38,346 nucleotides of DNA, from the NCBI GenBank assembly GCA_016220095.1, contig JACRIJ010000005.1, forward strand, positions 1 to 38,346, given 5' to 3'. The translations under genes were made by a program, and so were the position numbers. Source of the DNA: Planctomycetota bacterium (lineage in GTDB: Bacteria > Planctomycetota > MHYJ01 > JACQXL01 > JACRIJ01). This document shows positions 16,912-25,139 of this stretch, in pieces. Position 1 is the first letter of the stretch. Each line of letters starts with the position of its first letter. The notes under the pieces are model-generated. The model saw only the letters and a program-made list of their open reading frames with translations, was not told where the DNA came from and made no database searches.

Positions 16912-16996
16912 GCGGGAGTGGCGGAACTGGCAGACGCGCTAGGTTCAGGACCTAGTCCTCGTTAAGGGGGTGGGGGTTCAACTCCCCCCTCCCGCA
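16912..16996 (+). tRNA. tRNA-Leu (anticodon CAG)
   Basis: 85 nt with a long variable arm, as expected for a class II tRNA. The acceptor GCGGGAG pairs with CTCCCGC, and the discriminator is A. The anticodon stem CTAGG/CCTAG encloses TTCAGGA, with CAG at 16946-16948, reading CUG. The T arm GGGGG-TTCAACT-CCCCC is perfect. CCA is not encoded. Confidence 0.95.
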
Positions 16997-17389
16997 TATT
17001 AAATTTCTGTCCAATAGACATCGCATAAGAAACATAGAAATTTTAGATTTAAGAGTTAAGATTTTCGCGAGATGAGACCAACGTTTTTAGCCACGAGGAC
17101 ACAAAGAACGCATGCCTAAGCGCAATGGCTGACATTCGGCTTCTTTACGTAATCTTCGCGACCTCGCGCCTTCCCCCTTTTCCTTAACATAAACATAATT
17201 GTAATGTAAGGGATCCTGGAAGGAGTGGCAAAAAAATCTCGTCGTTTTGGTCACGGTTTTACTATCTAATCAAACCTGGACCAAATTACAATTCCGAAAA
17301 TGAATATGGCTGGACAGCAAACGAAATACCTTGAGTAACGTAAGTTGTTTGGCGTTTTTGTTATTCTTTTTATTAGGAGGTTTTTTAGT
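16997..17389. other. Gene-free stretch after tRNA-Leu, 393 bp
   Basis: No gene. It contains AGATTTAAG-type words (17040-17065), the module TTTTTAGCCACGA near 17091-17103 (also at 26231-26243), the CTTCGCGACCTCG phrase (also at 4783) and the right inverted-repeat arm (17165-17237). 17238-17375 has no feature I recognise apart from the ribosome-binding site of the next gene. Confidence 0.5.
17165..17237 (-). repeat. Inverted-repeat arm, right copy
   Basis: Reverse-complement partner of 15203-15270, about 2 kb away. The shared words are CTCCTTCC, CCCTTACATT and TTAAGGAAAAGGG, followed by GCGCGA. Confidence 0.6.
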
Positions 17390-17932
17390 ATGTTGAAAAG
17401 GATTGTTTTAACAGGAGTGATGGCAATCATAGCGGTATACGCGTGCGGATGCCAGGCTGATGGTCAGAAAACGGTTCCGCCGGCCAGCGGCAAACAGGCT
17501 ATAAAATGGAAGCTCATGGATTGCCAGGCGGTATGTCCGTATTGCAATGTAGCAGTAAACGCCCAGACGGATCGTTGCGCGGAATGCAAGAAGGAATTCG
17601 TATGGAAATTCCCGGTTTTCCCGAACACGCCCGAAGGTCTCATGGATAAGAGAAGAACAGCCATTCTTTATCAGGACGCTGAGCTTTATTTCAATTGCCT
17701 TGTTAACGCAGACGCCGGCAAAATGAGATCCGCCATTGAAAGCGGAATGGGTTTTCCCCAGATGGTTCCGCGTGATATAGCGCTCAGCGAAGTGAGCAAG
17801 ACTTTTGAAAAGAATGCCGACAACAGCATGGCCCTTGTGACGTTTACAAGGGGCGACGGCACCACGAAAAAACTCAATCTCGTCGTTGAAGACGGGGTAT
17901 GGAAGATGTATATGATGTCAATGAGTAGATAA
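17390..17932 (+). CDS. Zinc-ribbon lipoprotein of unknown function
   Basis: 180 residues from the ATG at 17390, which has AGGAGG 9 bp upstream; an upstream frame extension has no such site. The signal peptide ends in VYACGC, so lipidation is likely on Cys19 or Cys21. A zinc ribbon has CPYC at 49-52 and CAEC at 63-66. The C-terminal half (about 85-180) alternates helices and strands and ends in a strand pair (LNLVVEDGVWKMYMM), resembling small NTF2-like or DUF4878-type folds, though I cannot be sure. It lies about 130 bp before the Tricorn-like protease gene and has no other obvious partner. Confidence 0.75.
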   Translation: MLKRIVLTGVMAIIAVYACGCQADGQKTVPPASGKQAIKWKLMDCQAVCPYCNVAVNAQTDRCAECKKEFVWKFPVFPNTPEGLMDKRRTAILYQDAELYFNCLVNADAGKMRSAIESGMGFPQMVPRDIALSEVSKTFEKNADNSMALVTFTRGDGTTKKLNLVVEDGVWKMYMMSMSR

Positions 17933-17956
17933 AGCGGCTTTATCCGCCAAATAATC

Positions 17957-17994
17957 CCTTCCCCCTTTATAATGGGGGAGGGTTAGGGCGGGGG
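17957..17994. repeat. C-run/G-run dyad with four G-tracts
   Basis: CCCTTCCCCC pairs with GGGGGAGGG across an AT loop. The G-rich side (17974-17994) has four runs of 3-5 G with loops of 1-3 nt, a possible G-quadruplex. A similar arrangement recurs at 23140-23215. Confidence 0.5.
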
Positions 17995-18060
17995 ACGTTT
18001 TGTTTCGCACTCCCTCCCTAATCCTTTCCCATGTTTAATCTGTATTTCAGGAGGTCGCGT

Positions 18061-21051
18061 ATGTGGCTCAAGAGAATTTTATTTGTATTTTTATGCCTGC
18101 CGGCATTTTGCATGGCATCATTTGCGGAAGACAAGCCTAAGGATGACAAAGGCAAGCCGGTTACGGAAGCGCTTCCTAAAATTGAAGGCGTAAAAGGCGT
18201 ACGGCATCCGTCTTTCTCGCCTGACGGCAAAAAAATCGCATTCACATACCTTGGCGATATCTGGACAGTTGACGTTACGGGCGGCAAGGCTAACCGCCTT
18301 ACGCTTCACGAGGCCTATGATGTGCGTCCGTACTGGTCTCCTGACGGTACAAAAATCGCGTTCCTGTCCAATCGTTCAGGCAGTTATGATATATGGCTGA
18401 TTTCTCCTGACGGCGGCAAACCGGAACAGCTTACTTTTCACGCGGCCGTTGACATTCCGACAGGCTGGACTCCGGACAGCAAATACGTATTGTTTGAATC
18501 AAGCCGTTCCGGTGATTATAACGTATGGGCTATGCCTGTGGAAGGCGGCACGCCGAGGCAGATTACTTTTGACGTCGGCAGGATACCCTGCATAACGCGC
18601 GACGGCAAGACGGTGATTTACACGCGCGGGTATAACAATATCACACAGCGTCAGTACAAGGGAAGCGGGAATTGGGATTTGTTTTCAATTCCGTTCACGG
18701 GCGGCGTGGCTACACAGTTGACTGCGACAGACATAAATGAGATATATCCGTTTTGCTCCCCGAAGGGTGACGCGGTCTATTATATTTCCGAAGACGAAAA
18801 ATACGTTAATAACATATTCAAATACGTTTTTGCGAACGGCAAAATAGAACAGGTGACCAAATCCGAAAAAGACATCTTGAATCCCGCCTTGAGCCCGGAC
18901 GGCGCAACGTTCGCGTTTGAACAGGATTTTTACATTTGGACAATGCCTGTAAGCGGCGGCGAATTGAAACAGGTGAAAATAGAGGCCAATTCCGACGCAA
19001 AGGGCTATGATATAATTGAACACACTTTGACTGACGGCGCCATCCAGCCGGACCTGTCAAGAGACGGCAGGTACATTGCTTTTTCCATGGGCGGCGATAT
19101 ATGGATAATGCCGTCTTCAGGAGGCAAGGCGAGGCGCCTTACTTCAGGGCCGGAAAATGACCAGTGGCCGAAATTCTCTCCGGACAGCACAAGGATAGCG
19201 TTCTTTTCAAATCCAAAGGGCAACAGCGATATTTTCATAATAGGTTTGAACGGAGGCGCACCCGCGCCGCTTACCGATAATCCTGCCGACGAGTTTTATC
19301 ATAACTGGTCGCCTGACGGCAAGGGGATAATTTTTTCTTCAGACCGCACAGGCAACAGGGACATCTGGTTCATGAATCTTAATACGGGCGAAAACGTACA
19401 GTTGACGACATCTCCTGCTTCGGACGATGACCCGGCTTTTTCCGAAGACGGTTCCATGATAACGTTTGATTCCGGCCGTTCCGGAAATACGGCTATATGG
19501 GTCATGCCGGCAAAAGGCGGAGCCGCAAGGCAGGTAAGCAGTGGCACGGGCCTTGACCAGGTGCCGGGTTTTTCACCCGACGGCAAGATGATAGTTTACG
19601 AATCCAACCGCAACGGCCTTTTGAGCCTGTACGTGGTTTCCATAAACGGCGGTACTGAGATGCAGATAACCGCTGACGGCGGCAGGCCGACATGGACTGC
19701 CGACGGACGGTATATTATTTTTGAGGCGGAACGCAAAGAGAAAAAGGGAATCTATCTCGTGGACGCGCCGGCGAACGTGCTCGTAGGCCGCGAGATACCC
19801 GTATTGGCTGACGTGGAAATATCGCGCGAACAGGAATATGCCCAGATATTTGAAGAAGCCTGGCTTAATATGAAAAACGGTTTTTATGACGAAAAACTGC
19901 ACGGCATTGACTGGGATAAAATAAAGGAAAAATACCTTCCCATGGTGAAACTCGCGGAAAACAAGGAGGAGATGTATTTCCTGGTTACGCAGATGATAGG
20001 TGAATTGAAAGCCTCGCATACCGGTTTTTACGGGCAGGGCAGTGCCCGCGGCGGCGAATCCACTGGTTATCTCGGCATAAGCTTGTCAATGCCTGATGAT
20101 GAAAAAAATGAAGGCCTGCTTGTGACCTATGTGGTGCCTAACAGCCCCGCGGACAAGATGTGGATAAGGAAAGGCGATTATATTTTTTCAGTGGACGGCG
20201 TTGAACTTAAGAGAGGCCAGGAGAATTTCTTCAAGCTCCTGAACGGCAAGGTCAACAAAGATATCAGGATAAGCATAAGCAATGACGTGGACCGGAAGAA
20301 CGCGCGCGAAGTAGCGGTAAAACTTATGGATCCGGGCGCTTATATGGAGCTTTTGTACAGCAATGAAATTGAAAAAGCGGAGAAGCTTGTGAAAGAAAAA
20401 GGCGAAGGCAAGATTGCCTATATACGCCTGCGTGAAATGATGCCGGATGACCTTAATTATTTCCAGAATACCATAGGTTCCGATGACATAAAATCAAAGG
20501 AAGCTCTGGTTCTGGATCTCCGCGCGAATCCCGGCGGACGCATACACCAGCAGGTGCTTGACATCCTTACAAGGACAAGGTTTGCCGAAACCCGTCCGAG
20601 GGGCGGCAAGCCGTCGGACCAGCCGTCCTTGAGCTGGGAAAAGCCCGTGGTATTGCTGATTAACGAACGTTCCTTCAGCGACGCGGAGGTTTTTACATAC
20701 GGATTCAAAAAGATTAACAGGGGCAAGGTGATAGGCGTGGCCACAAGCGGCGGCGTAATCGGTACGAACGATATTACGCTCAGCGACGGCTCCACGTTCA
20801 GGATACCTTGCGTAGGCTGGTTCGGCATTGACGGTACTAATCTTGAAGGATTCGGCGTCAAGCCTGATATAGAAGTCCGCGAAACCCCGTATGACAGGGC
20901 AAGCAACCGCGACCCGCAGCTTGAAAAGGCCATTGAGGTACTGCAGGAAGAAATGAAGGCGCTAAAAGCCCCGGTTGAGAAGGTTGAAAAACCCGAGGAC
21001 AAGTCAAAGCCGCCGGTTGAAAAAAAGGATGCTACACATCCTAAAAAATAA
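18061..21051 (+). CDS. Tricorn-like exported protease: beta-propeller, PDZ and S41 peptidase
   Basis: 996 residues from the ATG at 18061, with AGGAGG 6 bp upstream. A signal peptide (about 1-23) exports it. Residues about 45-570 contain around 12 TolB/WD40-like blades, each with an (F/W)SPDG-like word followed by D-I-W; this suits two propellers of six or seven blades, as in archaeal Tricorn. A helical bundle (about 590-665) with the KASHTGF segment, a PDZ domain (about 670-745) and the S41 peptidase core follow. The nucleophile is predicted as Ser873 in RSFSDAE, with the LDLRANPGG strand before it. Family members degrade oligopeptides. The TAA overlaps the next ATG by one base, linking it to the RDD protein. 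Confidence 0.9.
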   Translation: MWLKRILFVFLCLPAFCMASFAEDKPKDDKGKPVTEALPKIEGVKGVRHPSFSPDGKKIAFTYLGDIWTVDVTGGKANRLTLHEAYDVRPYWSPDGTKIAFLSNRSGSYDIWLISPDGGKPEQLTFHAAVDIPTGWTPDSKYVLFESSRSGDYNVWAMPVEGGTPRQITFDVGRIPCITRDGKTVIYTRGYNNITQRQYKGSGNWDLFSIPFTGGVATQLTATDINEIYPFCSPKGDAVYYISEDEKYVNNIFKYVFANGKIEQVTKSEKDILNPALSPDGATFAFEQDFYIWTMPVSGGELKQVKIEANSDAKGYDIIEHTLTDGAIQPDLSRDGRYIAFSMGGDIWIMPSSGGKARRLTSGPENDQWPKFSPDSTRIAFFSNPKGNSDIFIIGLNGGAPAPLTDNPADEFYHNWSPDGKGIIFSSDRTGNRDIWFMNLNTGENVQLTTSPASDDDPAFSEDGSMITFDSGRSGNTAIWVMPAKGGAARQVSSGTGLDQVPGFSPDGKMIVYESNRNGLLSLYVVSINGGTEMQITADGGRPTWTADGRYIIFEAERKEKKGIYLVDAPANVLVGREIPVLADVEISREQEYAQIFEEAWLNMKNGFYDEKLHGIDWDKIKEKYLPMVKLAENKEEMYFLVTQMIGELKASHTGFYGQGSARGGESTGYLGISLSMPDDEKNEGLLVTYVVPNSPADKMWIRKGDYIFSVDGVELKRGQENFFKLLNGKVNKDIRISISNDVDRKNAREVAVKLMDPGAYMELLYSNEIEKAEKLVKEKGEGKIAYIRLREMMPDDLNYFQNTIGSDDIKSKEALVLDLRANPGGRIHQQVLDILTRTRFAETRPRGGKPSDQPSLSWEKPVVLLINERSFSDAEVFTYGFKKINRGKVIGVATSGGVIGTNDITLSDGSTFRIPCVGWFGIDGTNLEGFGVKPDIEVRETPYDRASNRDPQLEKAIEVLQEEMKALKAPVEKVEKPEDKSKPPVEKKDATHPKK

Positions 21052-21743
21052 TGGCAGAATTTTTCTTACAATGCCGGCAATGCGGCAAGTATCTTAAGGT
21101 AAAAGGCGCCAATTCGGGCGACGTTATAGGCTGTCCCGCGTGCGGTTCCGGCATTACCGTTGAAGCACAGCAACCGGCGCCATTGCCGGAAGTGACGCCA
21201 TATCAACAGGAACAGGACATTCCGTTTTCACAACAGCCTCCGCCCATGCCTTTGCCGCAATTCGCGGGTTTCTGGGTAAGGCTTACCGCGCATTCTATTG
21301 ACAGCGTGATATTGATGGTTGTCTGCGCAGTCGCGATATTCATTGCTTTTTCCATTGCTGTGGCGGTCGTTCCTGATACCATGGCTGTTTTTAGTCCCGA
21401 GCACCAATGGTCGCAGGAAGCTGAAGTTACGCCGGCGGAAATGCAGGCGGCATTATTGGCAATAGCGCTGGTATTGATTCCGTGTTTCGTGATTCTTTTC
21501 CTGTATTATGTCATTTTTACGGGCGCGTGCGGCCAGACAATAGGAAAAATGGCCGTCGGAATCAAGGTAGTAAATAATAAGACGTTTGACAGGATAAGTT
21601 ACGCTAAGTCAATGGGCAGATATTTTGCCTATGGGATTTCCCATTTGATATTTGACGTGGGATTTATAGTAGCGGGTTTTACGGAACGCAAGCAGGCGTT
21701 GCACGATATTATCTGCGATACGGTGGTGATTTACAAAAAGTAA
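21051..21743 (+). CDS. Zinc-ribbon RDD-family membrane protein
   Basis: 230 residues. An N-terminal zinc ribbon has CRQC at 8-11 and CPAC at 28-31, then a Pro/Gln-rich linker (about 42-72). The RDD domain begins with FAGFWVRLTAHSIDS and has about three membrane segments with GQTIGKMAVGIKVV. RDD proteins are often linked to transport, but their role is poorly known. Its ATG overlaps the protease stop (TAATG), so translation is coupled; the zinc ribbon should stay in the cytoplasm while the protease is exported. A quality-control partnership is only a guess. Confidence 0.83.
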   Translation: MAEFFLQCRQCGKYLKVKGANSGDVIGCPACGSGITVEAQQPAPLPEVTPYQQEQDIPFSQQPPPMPLPQFAGFWVRLTAHSIDSVILMVVCAVAIFIAFSIAVAVVPDTMAVFSPEHQWSQEAEVTPAEMQAALLAIALVLIPCFVILFLYYVIFTGACGQTIGKMAVGIKVVNNKTFDRISYAKSMGRYFAYGISHLIFDVGFIVAGFTERKQALHDIICDTVVIYKK

Positions 21744-21789
21744 TCAGAGCGAGTATAGTACTTTCGTTACGTCACTTGGCGCTCTTGAC

Positions 21790-21995
21790 GTCCTCTGCGG
21801 TTTATTCCGGTTTGTCGTACGTCTAACGACGACTACGGTTTAACCGCAAAGCGCGCAAAGCACGCTAAGACGATTTCAGGTAACGTCGTCTTTGCGTTCT
21901 TTGCGAACTTCGCGGTTATTCCGACTGTCGTACGTCTAACGACGACTGCGGTTTAACCGCAAAGGCCGTTAAGCACGCTAAGTACGGCTAAATAG
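21790..21995. repeat. CGCAAAGNN / CTTTGCGNN nonamer arrays in large hairpins
   Basis: AACCGCAAAG-type units (21841-21873) are followed 15 bp later by the complementary CTTTGCG-type units (21886-21916), so the block can fold into a long imperfect hairpin. GTCGTACGTCTAACGACGAC lies on each side (21814 and 21927). Relatives are at 25195-25530 and 36165-36262. Confidence 0.65.
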
Positions 21996-22027
21996 CAATC
22001 AAGTATCCCTGATTTCTGATTTGGTTG

Positions 22028-22140
22028 CGCCTGCGCACCAAAGCGCCTGCCTTCGCCGAAACGAAGCATCGGCTTCGTGCTTACGCACCGAAGTGCTTCA
22101 GCACGCAGGTGCGTGCAGGCAGGCTCCGGCGCACAGGTGC
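22028..22140. repeat. Nested CCTGC/GAAGC palindrome cluster
   Basis: Inner stems CGAAGC/GCTTCG and GAAG/CTTC lie inside outer GCCTGC/GCAGGC and GCGCC/GGCGC arms. The same theme, shorter, is at 13826-13884. Confidence 0.55.
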
Positions 22141-22169
22141 GGCTTTGCTGCTTTATAGTCTAAGTCCTC

Positions 22170-22195
22170 AACTTCTATGCAAAAAGCACAGAAGA
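22170..22195 (+). repeat. Short hairpin element, copy 1
   Basis: AACTTCTATG and CAGAAG arms around an A-rich loop. One of four copies in the window (also 25140-25166, 25684-25710 and, on the other strand, 36431-36457). Confidence 0.6.
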
Positions 22196-22335
22196 TTTAT
22201 ACGGAAATTAACTACTGCGATAAATCTGCCTTATGCGTTCGGTGTATTCGGCGCGTTCGGTGGTTAATTCGCATTAGTCGCTGTCATTCTTTTCCGGACT
22301 CCAGACTCTTGCCCCCAGACCCCGTGCTTTATCCC

Positions 22336-22374
22336 GTCCCTTAATTACGTAATAACTCAATAACTTAATAACTT
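22336..22374 (-). repeat. AATAACTT octamer block, second copy
   Basis: Three AATAACTY octamers after CGTCCCTTAATTACG on the plus strand. The phrase closely matches 364-405, but here there is no gene end next to it on that strand, so the association of this class with stop codons is not absolute. Confidence 0.6.
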
Positions 22375-22405
22375 TTGTGGTAAACGCATGCATAACTGCC
22401 GTACA

Positions 22406-23077
22406 ATGGAACACATAGAGCTGTTGATTTTTGACATGGACGGTACTTTATACAAGACCGAATGTGTCAGCGTGAATGCCTCTCTCAGGGGCATAAGAAG
22501 GGTGTACGAGGAAAACGGCATCAATCTGCCTTTACCCACTCCGGTGCACATCATGTCGCACATCGGAAAGCGCACGGAGGATTATTACAAAAGCCTTCTG
22601 CCGGAAAGCGTAAGGCATTTATTCGGCAAGGTACACAAATACACGCAGGATAATGAAGTGGAAGCCCTGGTTGCCGGCAAGGGCGTGGTGTACGACGGCG
22701 TGCTGGAAACCCTCGGCGAACTCAAAAGACGCGGGTATAAGTTGGCCGTTGCGAGCAACAGCGACCCGCGTTATTTCAATACGGTGCTGGACAGCACCGG
22801 CATAGGGAAGTTTCTGGACAGGAAGATGTGCATAGGGATGCTCAATGCGCCGGCGAAGAACAAGGCGCCGATGCTGAAGAAGATAGTGGCGGAGCTTGGC
22901 GTAAAAAATGCCGTAATGGTAGGTGACAGGATTGATGACGTGGCCGGCGCGAAGGATGCGGGAATGGATTGCATAGGGTGTTTTTACGGTTACGGAAGCC
23001 CCCTGGAATTTGAACACGCCATATTTTCAGTGATGTCTTTGAAAGAATTGCTGATAGTATTCACGGAAAGAAAGTAG
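22406..23077 (+). CDS. HAD-superfamily phosphatase (phosphoglycolate phosphatase-like)
   Basis: 223 residues from the ATG at 22406; an in-frame ATG at 22388 would add six residues, and neither has a clear ribosome-binding site. HAD motif I is FDMDGTLY with the nucleophile Asp and acid/base Asp near residues 9-11. Motif II is the Ser of VASNSD, the motif III lysine lies in the KNKAPM region, and motif IV is VGDRIDDVAGA. A helical cap lies between motifs I and II. Cytoplasmic hydrolysis of a small phosphate ester is likely, substrate unknown. The TAG stop is the beginning of an AGATTNNN octamer array. Confidence 0.87.
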   Translation: MEHIELLIFDMDGTLYKTECVSVNASLRGIRRVYEENGINLPLPTPVHIMSHIGKRTEDYYKSLLPESVRHLFGKVHKYTQDNEVEALVAGKGVVYDGVLETLGELKRRGYKLAVASNSDPRYFNTVLDSTGIGKFLDRKMCIGMLNAPAKNKAPMLKKIVAELGVKNAVMVGDRIDDVAGAKDAGMDCIGCFYGYGSPLEFEHAIFSVMSLKELLIVFTERK

Positions 23078-23116
23078 ATTTAAAGATTCTAAGATTGAAA
23101 GATTAGAAGATTCGTA
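23076..23116 (+). repeat. AGATTNNN octamer array at the HAD stop
   Basis: AGATT recurs about every 8 bp from the TAG stop codon onward. The opposite-strand version (AATCTT words) lies at 23315-23355, so the two form inverted flanks of the 23117-23314 stretch. Confidence 0.55.
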
Positions 23117-23373
23117 ATATTTAAGCCATTTGAAGTAATTTCCCTTTCCCTTGATGGGCGGGGGTATAGGGGGGGGTGGGGGGGGATATTTTCCCCTGTC
23201 CCTCTCCCGCAAGAGGATAGGGGATTTATTTCAAATAGTTTAAGTATTACTAAGATTCGTCGTGATTTGCCAATCCTTTCTTCTTAGTTCTTGGATGAGA
23301 AGATTTTAAGATTCGTCGTCGTAATCTTTCAATCTTAAAATCTTGTAATCTGCTAATCCATAGCATGATATTG
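23117..23373. other. Gene-free stretch with G-tracts and inverted AGATT flanks
   Basis: No gene. It contains the G-tract block at 23156-23185, a C-rich complement around 23190-23208, and AATCTT-type units 23315-23355. Together with 23078-23116 and the promoter of the next gene it forms a 385 bp spacer. Confidence 0.5.
23156..23185 (+). repeat. Strong G-quadruplex-type tract
   Basis: Four G-runs of 3, 5, 8 and 8 with loops C, TATA and T within 30 bp. It lies between the HAD and receiver-ATPase genes, about 220 bp before the latter's promoter. Confidence 0.6.
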
Positions 23374-23402
23374 TTGACTATAACGAAGATAAAGTGTATA
23401 CT
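23374..23402 (+). promoter_or_regulatory. Promoter of the receiver-ATPase gene
   Basis: TTGACT (23374-23379) and TATACT (23397-23402) are 17 bp apart. A start near 23409 gives a leader of about 54 nt. Confidence 0.65.
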
Positions 23403-23462
23403 AAAATTATAAGCCGATGCTGGCAGAACTGCTGTTGAAAACCCAAAAGATGAAATGGATTT

Positions 23463-24590
23463 ATGGCTAAAATATTGCTGGTAGACGATGATTCTGATAT
23501 AAGGATATTGCTCAGCGAATTGCTGAGGCTCCGCGGCTACGATGTGGAAATGGCCGAGAGCGCTGAAGACGCCATTCAGAAGCTCAGGCTGATGCCTTAT
23601 GATATCGCCCTGATAGATTTAAAACTGCCGAATATGAGCGGCGATGAATTGATGGAATATTTTAAGATCCACCAGGCGGACACGCAATTAATCATAATGA
23701 CCGGGTTTCCGAGCCTGGATACCGCCATAACGGCCTTGCGGCTTGGCGCATTTGATTACCTTACCAAACCTTTTACAGACACTGATGCGATATATGCCGT
23801 TATTGAAAATGCTTTGGAAGCCCTCAAGGTAAAGCGCGAAAGCAGAAAACAGCAGAGGGACATGGAAGTACGTTTTCAACAGCTCAAGGAAGTTGATAAA
23901 ACCAAGGAAATATTGTCCAACATCATTGTAGAGGGGCTCAGCGTGCCGGTCGGCAACATAAGGACGACGATTGATTTCATAGCGTCAAAATACGCGGATG
24001 AACTGCCGTCTGAATTGCAGGGCATCATTGAGACCCTGCAGGACGAATCCGAAAGGGCGTTTCATATAGTAAGGCGCCTCGGCGATATCCTTATGATGGA
24101 AGACAAACAGCTTTACCTTAATTTCACTTCCGTTGACCTTGAAGAGATCGTTTACCAGGCGATAAGGGAATTCAGCCAGTCAAAAATCGGCGAGCGGCAG
24201 ATTCTGATGGAATGCGATTCGGCCATATCCGAGGTAGAAGCGGACAAGGACATATTGCTGGACATAATAAGAAATCTTTTAAGCAACGCGGTGAAGCATA
24301 CCCCGGGTAAAGGCGTAATTGAATTAAAGACAAGGTATTTGAAGGATAAAAAGGAAATAATGGTAACGGTATCGGACAGGGGGCCGGGAATCGCCCCGAT
24401 GTATCAGCATAAAATATTTGAGAAATTCGGGCAGACCGAGCTGAAGAGAGCTGGGCTGAAAGTTGAAACTGGGCTGGGATTGCCTTTTTGCAAACTCGCG
24501 GTTGAGGCGCATAAAGGCAGGATCTGGGTTGAAAGCCTGCCCGGCAAAGGCAGTGCTTTTAATTTCACCCTGCCCGTGTCGCAGAAATAG
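23463..24590 (+). CDS. Receiver-domain / HATPase signalling protein lacking the usual phospho-histidine
   Basis: 375 residues, cytoplasmic. The receiver domain (1-120) has the phospho-acceptor Asp52 (LIDLKLPN), acidic residues at 8-10 and Lys102 (YLTKPF). A coiled region (about 120-150) leads to a HisKA-like helical pair, but where SHELRTP is expected the sequence is IIVEGLSVP (154-162), with no histidine. The ATPase domain is complete: N-box NLLSNAVKHT (271-280), G1 DRGPGIAP, F-box FEKFGQ and G2 TGLGL (336-340). So it may bind ATP but cannot autophosphorylate at the normal site; His201 lies further on and is untested. The next gene, 13 bp downstream, is a lone receiver that should share the operon. 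Confidence 0.85.
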   Translation: MAKILLVDDDSDIRILLSELLRLRGYDVEMAESAEDAIQKLRLMPYDIALIDLKLPNMSGDELMEYFKIHQADTQLIIMTGFPSLDTAITALRLGAFDYLTKPFTDTDAIYAVIENALEALKVKRESRKQQRDMEVRFQQLKEVDKTKEILSNIIVEGLSVPVGNIRTTIDFIASKYADELPSELQGIIETLQDESERAFHIVRRLGDILMMEDKQLYLNFTSVDLEEIVYQAIREFSQSKIGERQILMECDSAISEVEADKDILLDIIRNLLSNAVKHTPGKGVIELKTRYLKDKKEIMVTVSDRGPGIAPMYQHKIFEKFGQTELKRAGLKVETGLGLPFCKLAVEAHKGRIWVESLPGKGSAFNFTLPVSQK

Positions 24591-24603
24591 GAGTATGTGA
24601 GAT

Positions 24604-24993
24604 ATGACTGACCAACTGAAAAAAGGAAAGGTACTTATTGTTGATGACGTCAAGATTTTCCAGAGAATGACCGGAATGGCGCTTGAATCAAACGGTTATC
24701 AGGTTTGTACCGCGTCAAACGGCAGGGAGGCGGTGGAAAAGGCCAAAGCTGAGATGCCCGATATGATTCTCATGGATATCATAATGCCTGAAATGGACGG
24801 TTACCAGGCATGTGAAGCAATCAAGAAAGACGCCGTTACCAAAGGCATTCCTATAATAATGCTCACTTCCATAGCGAAAAAAGATGCCATCATGCTCGCT
24901 CTTCAGAGCGGCGCGTGCGATTATCTGGTCAAATCCGGATTCAAAACGTCCACACTCATTGAAAAGATTGAACAGCATATACATGTGAAGTAG
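24604..24993 (+). CDS. Stand-alone CheY-like response regulator
   Basis: 129 residues, one receiver domain and no output domain. Asp14 and Asp15 (IVDD), the phospho-acceptor Asp58 (MILMDIIMP), Thr near 87 (MLTS) and the conserved Lys (YLVKSG) are present. A start at 24604 is preceded by GGAGTATGTGAGAT in the 13 bp after the previous stop, a fair ribosome-binding site. It is the probable partner of the receiver-ATPase protein. Its TAG stop is the first triplet of a heptamer array. Confidence 0.9.
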   Translation: MTDQLKKGKVLIVDDVKIFQRMTGMALESNGYQVCTASNGREAVEKAKAEMPDMILMDIIMPEMDGYQACEAIKKDAVTKGIPIIMLTSIAKKDAIMLALQSGACDYLVKSGFKTSTLIEKIEQHIHVK

Positions 24994-25030
24994 CGAGCAG
25001 CCAGCAGCGAGCAGCCGGGGACGAACGACG
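24991..25030 (+). repeat. Heptamer array supplying the response-regulator stop
   Basis: Units TAGCGAG, CAGCCAG, CAGCGAG and CAGCCGG (24991-25018) followed by GGACGAACGACG. The first unit's TAG is the stop codon; the later units have CAG in its place, so this copy does not close the other frames. Confidence 0.65.
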
Positions 25031-25139
25031 TACGAGTGACGTACGCGAAGCGAAAGCACGTTTCATTGCATTCAAGGCGTTTTTATCATTTCATTTTCAA
25101 TTTTATCACTTAAAGAAGACATTTAGAGTCTTACGTCTC

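Larger units (their letters stand above)
21744..22405. other. Gene-free mosaic region, 662 bp
   Basis: No real gene. Nonamer arrays (21794-21995), the nested palindrome (22028-22140), the short hairpin (22170-22195) and an octamer block (22336-22374) fill it. An open frame over 22025-22267 is read from the palindrome and has no coding support. Confidence 0.6.

Noticed and set aside
22025..22267. 80-residue open frame before the HAD gene
   Set aside because: It reads through the nested CCTGC palindrome; composition is repeat-driven and no start signal is present.
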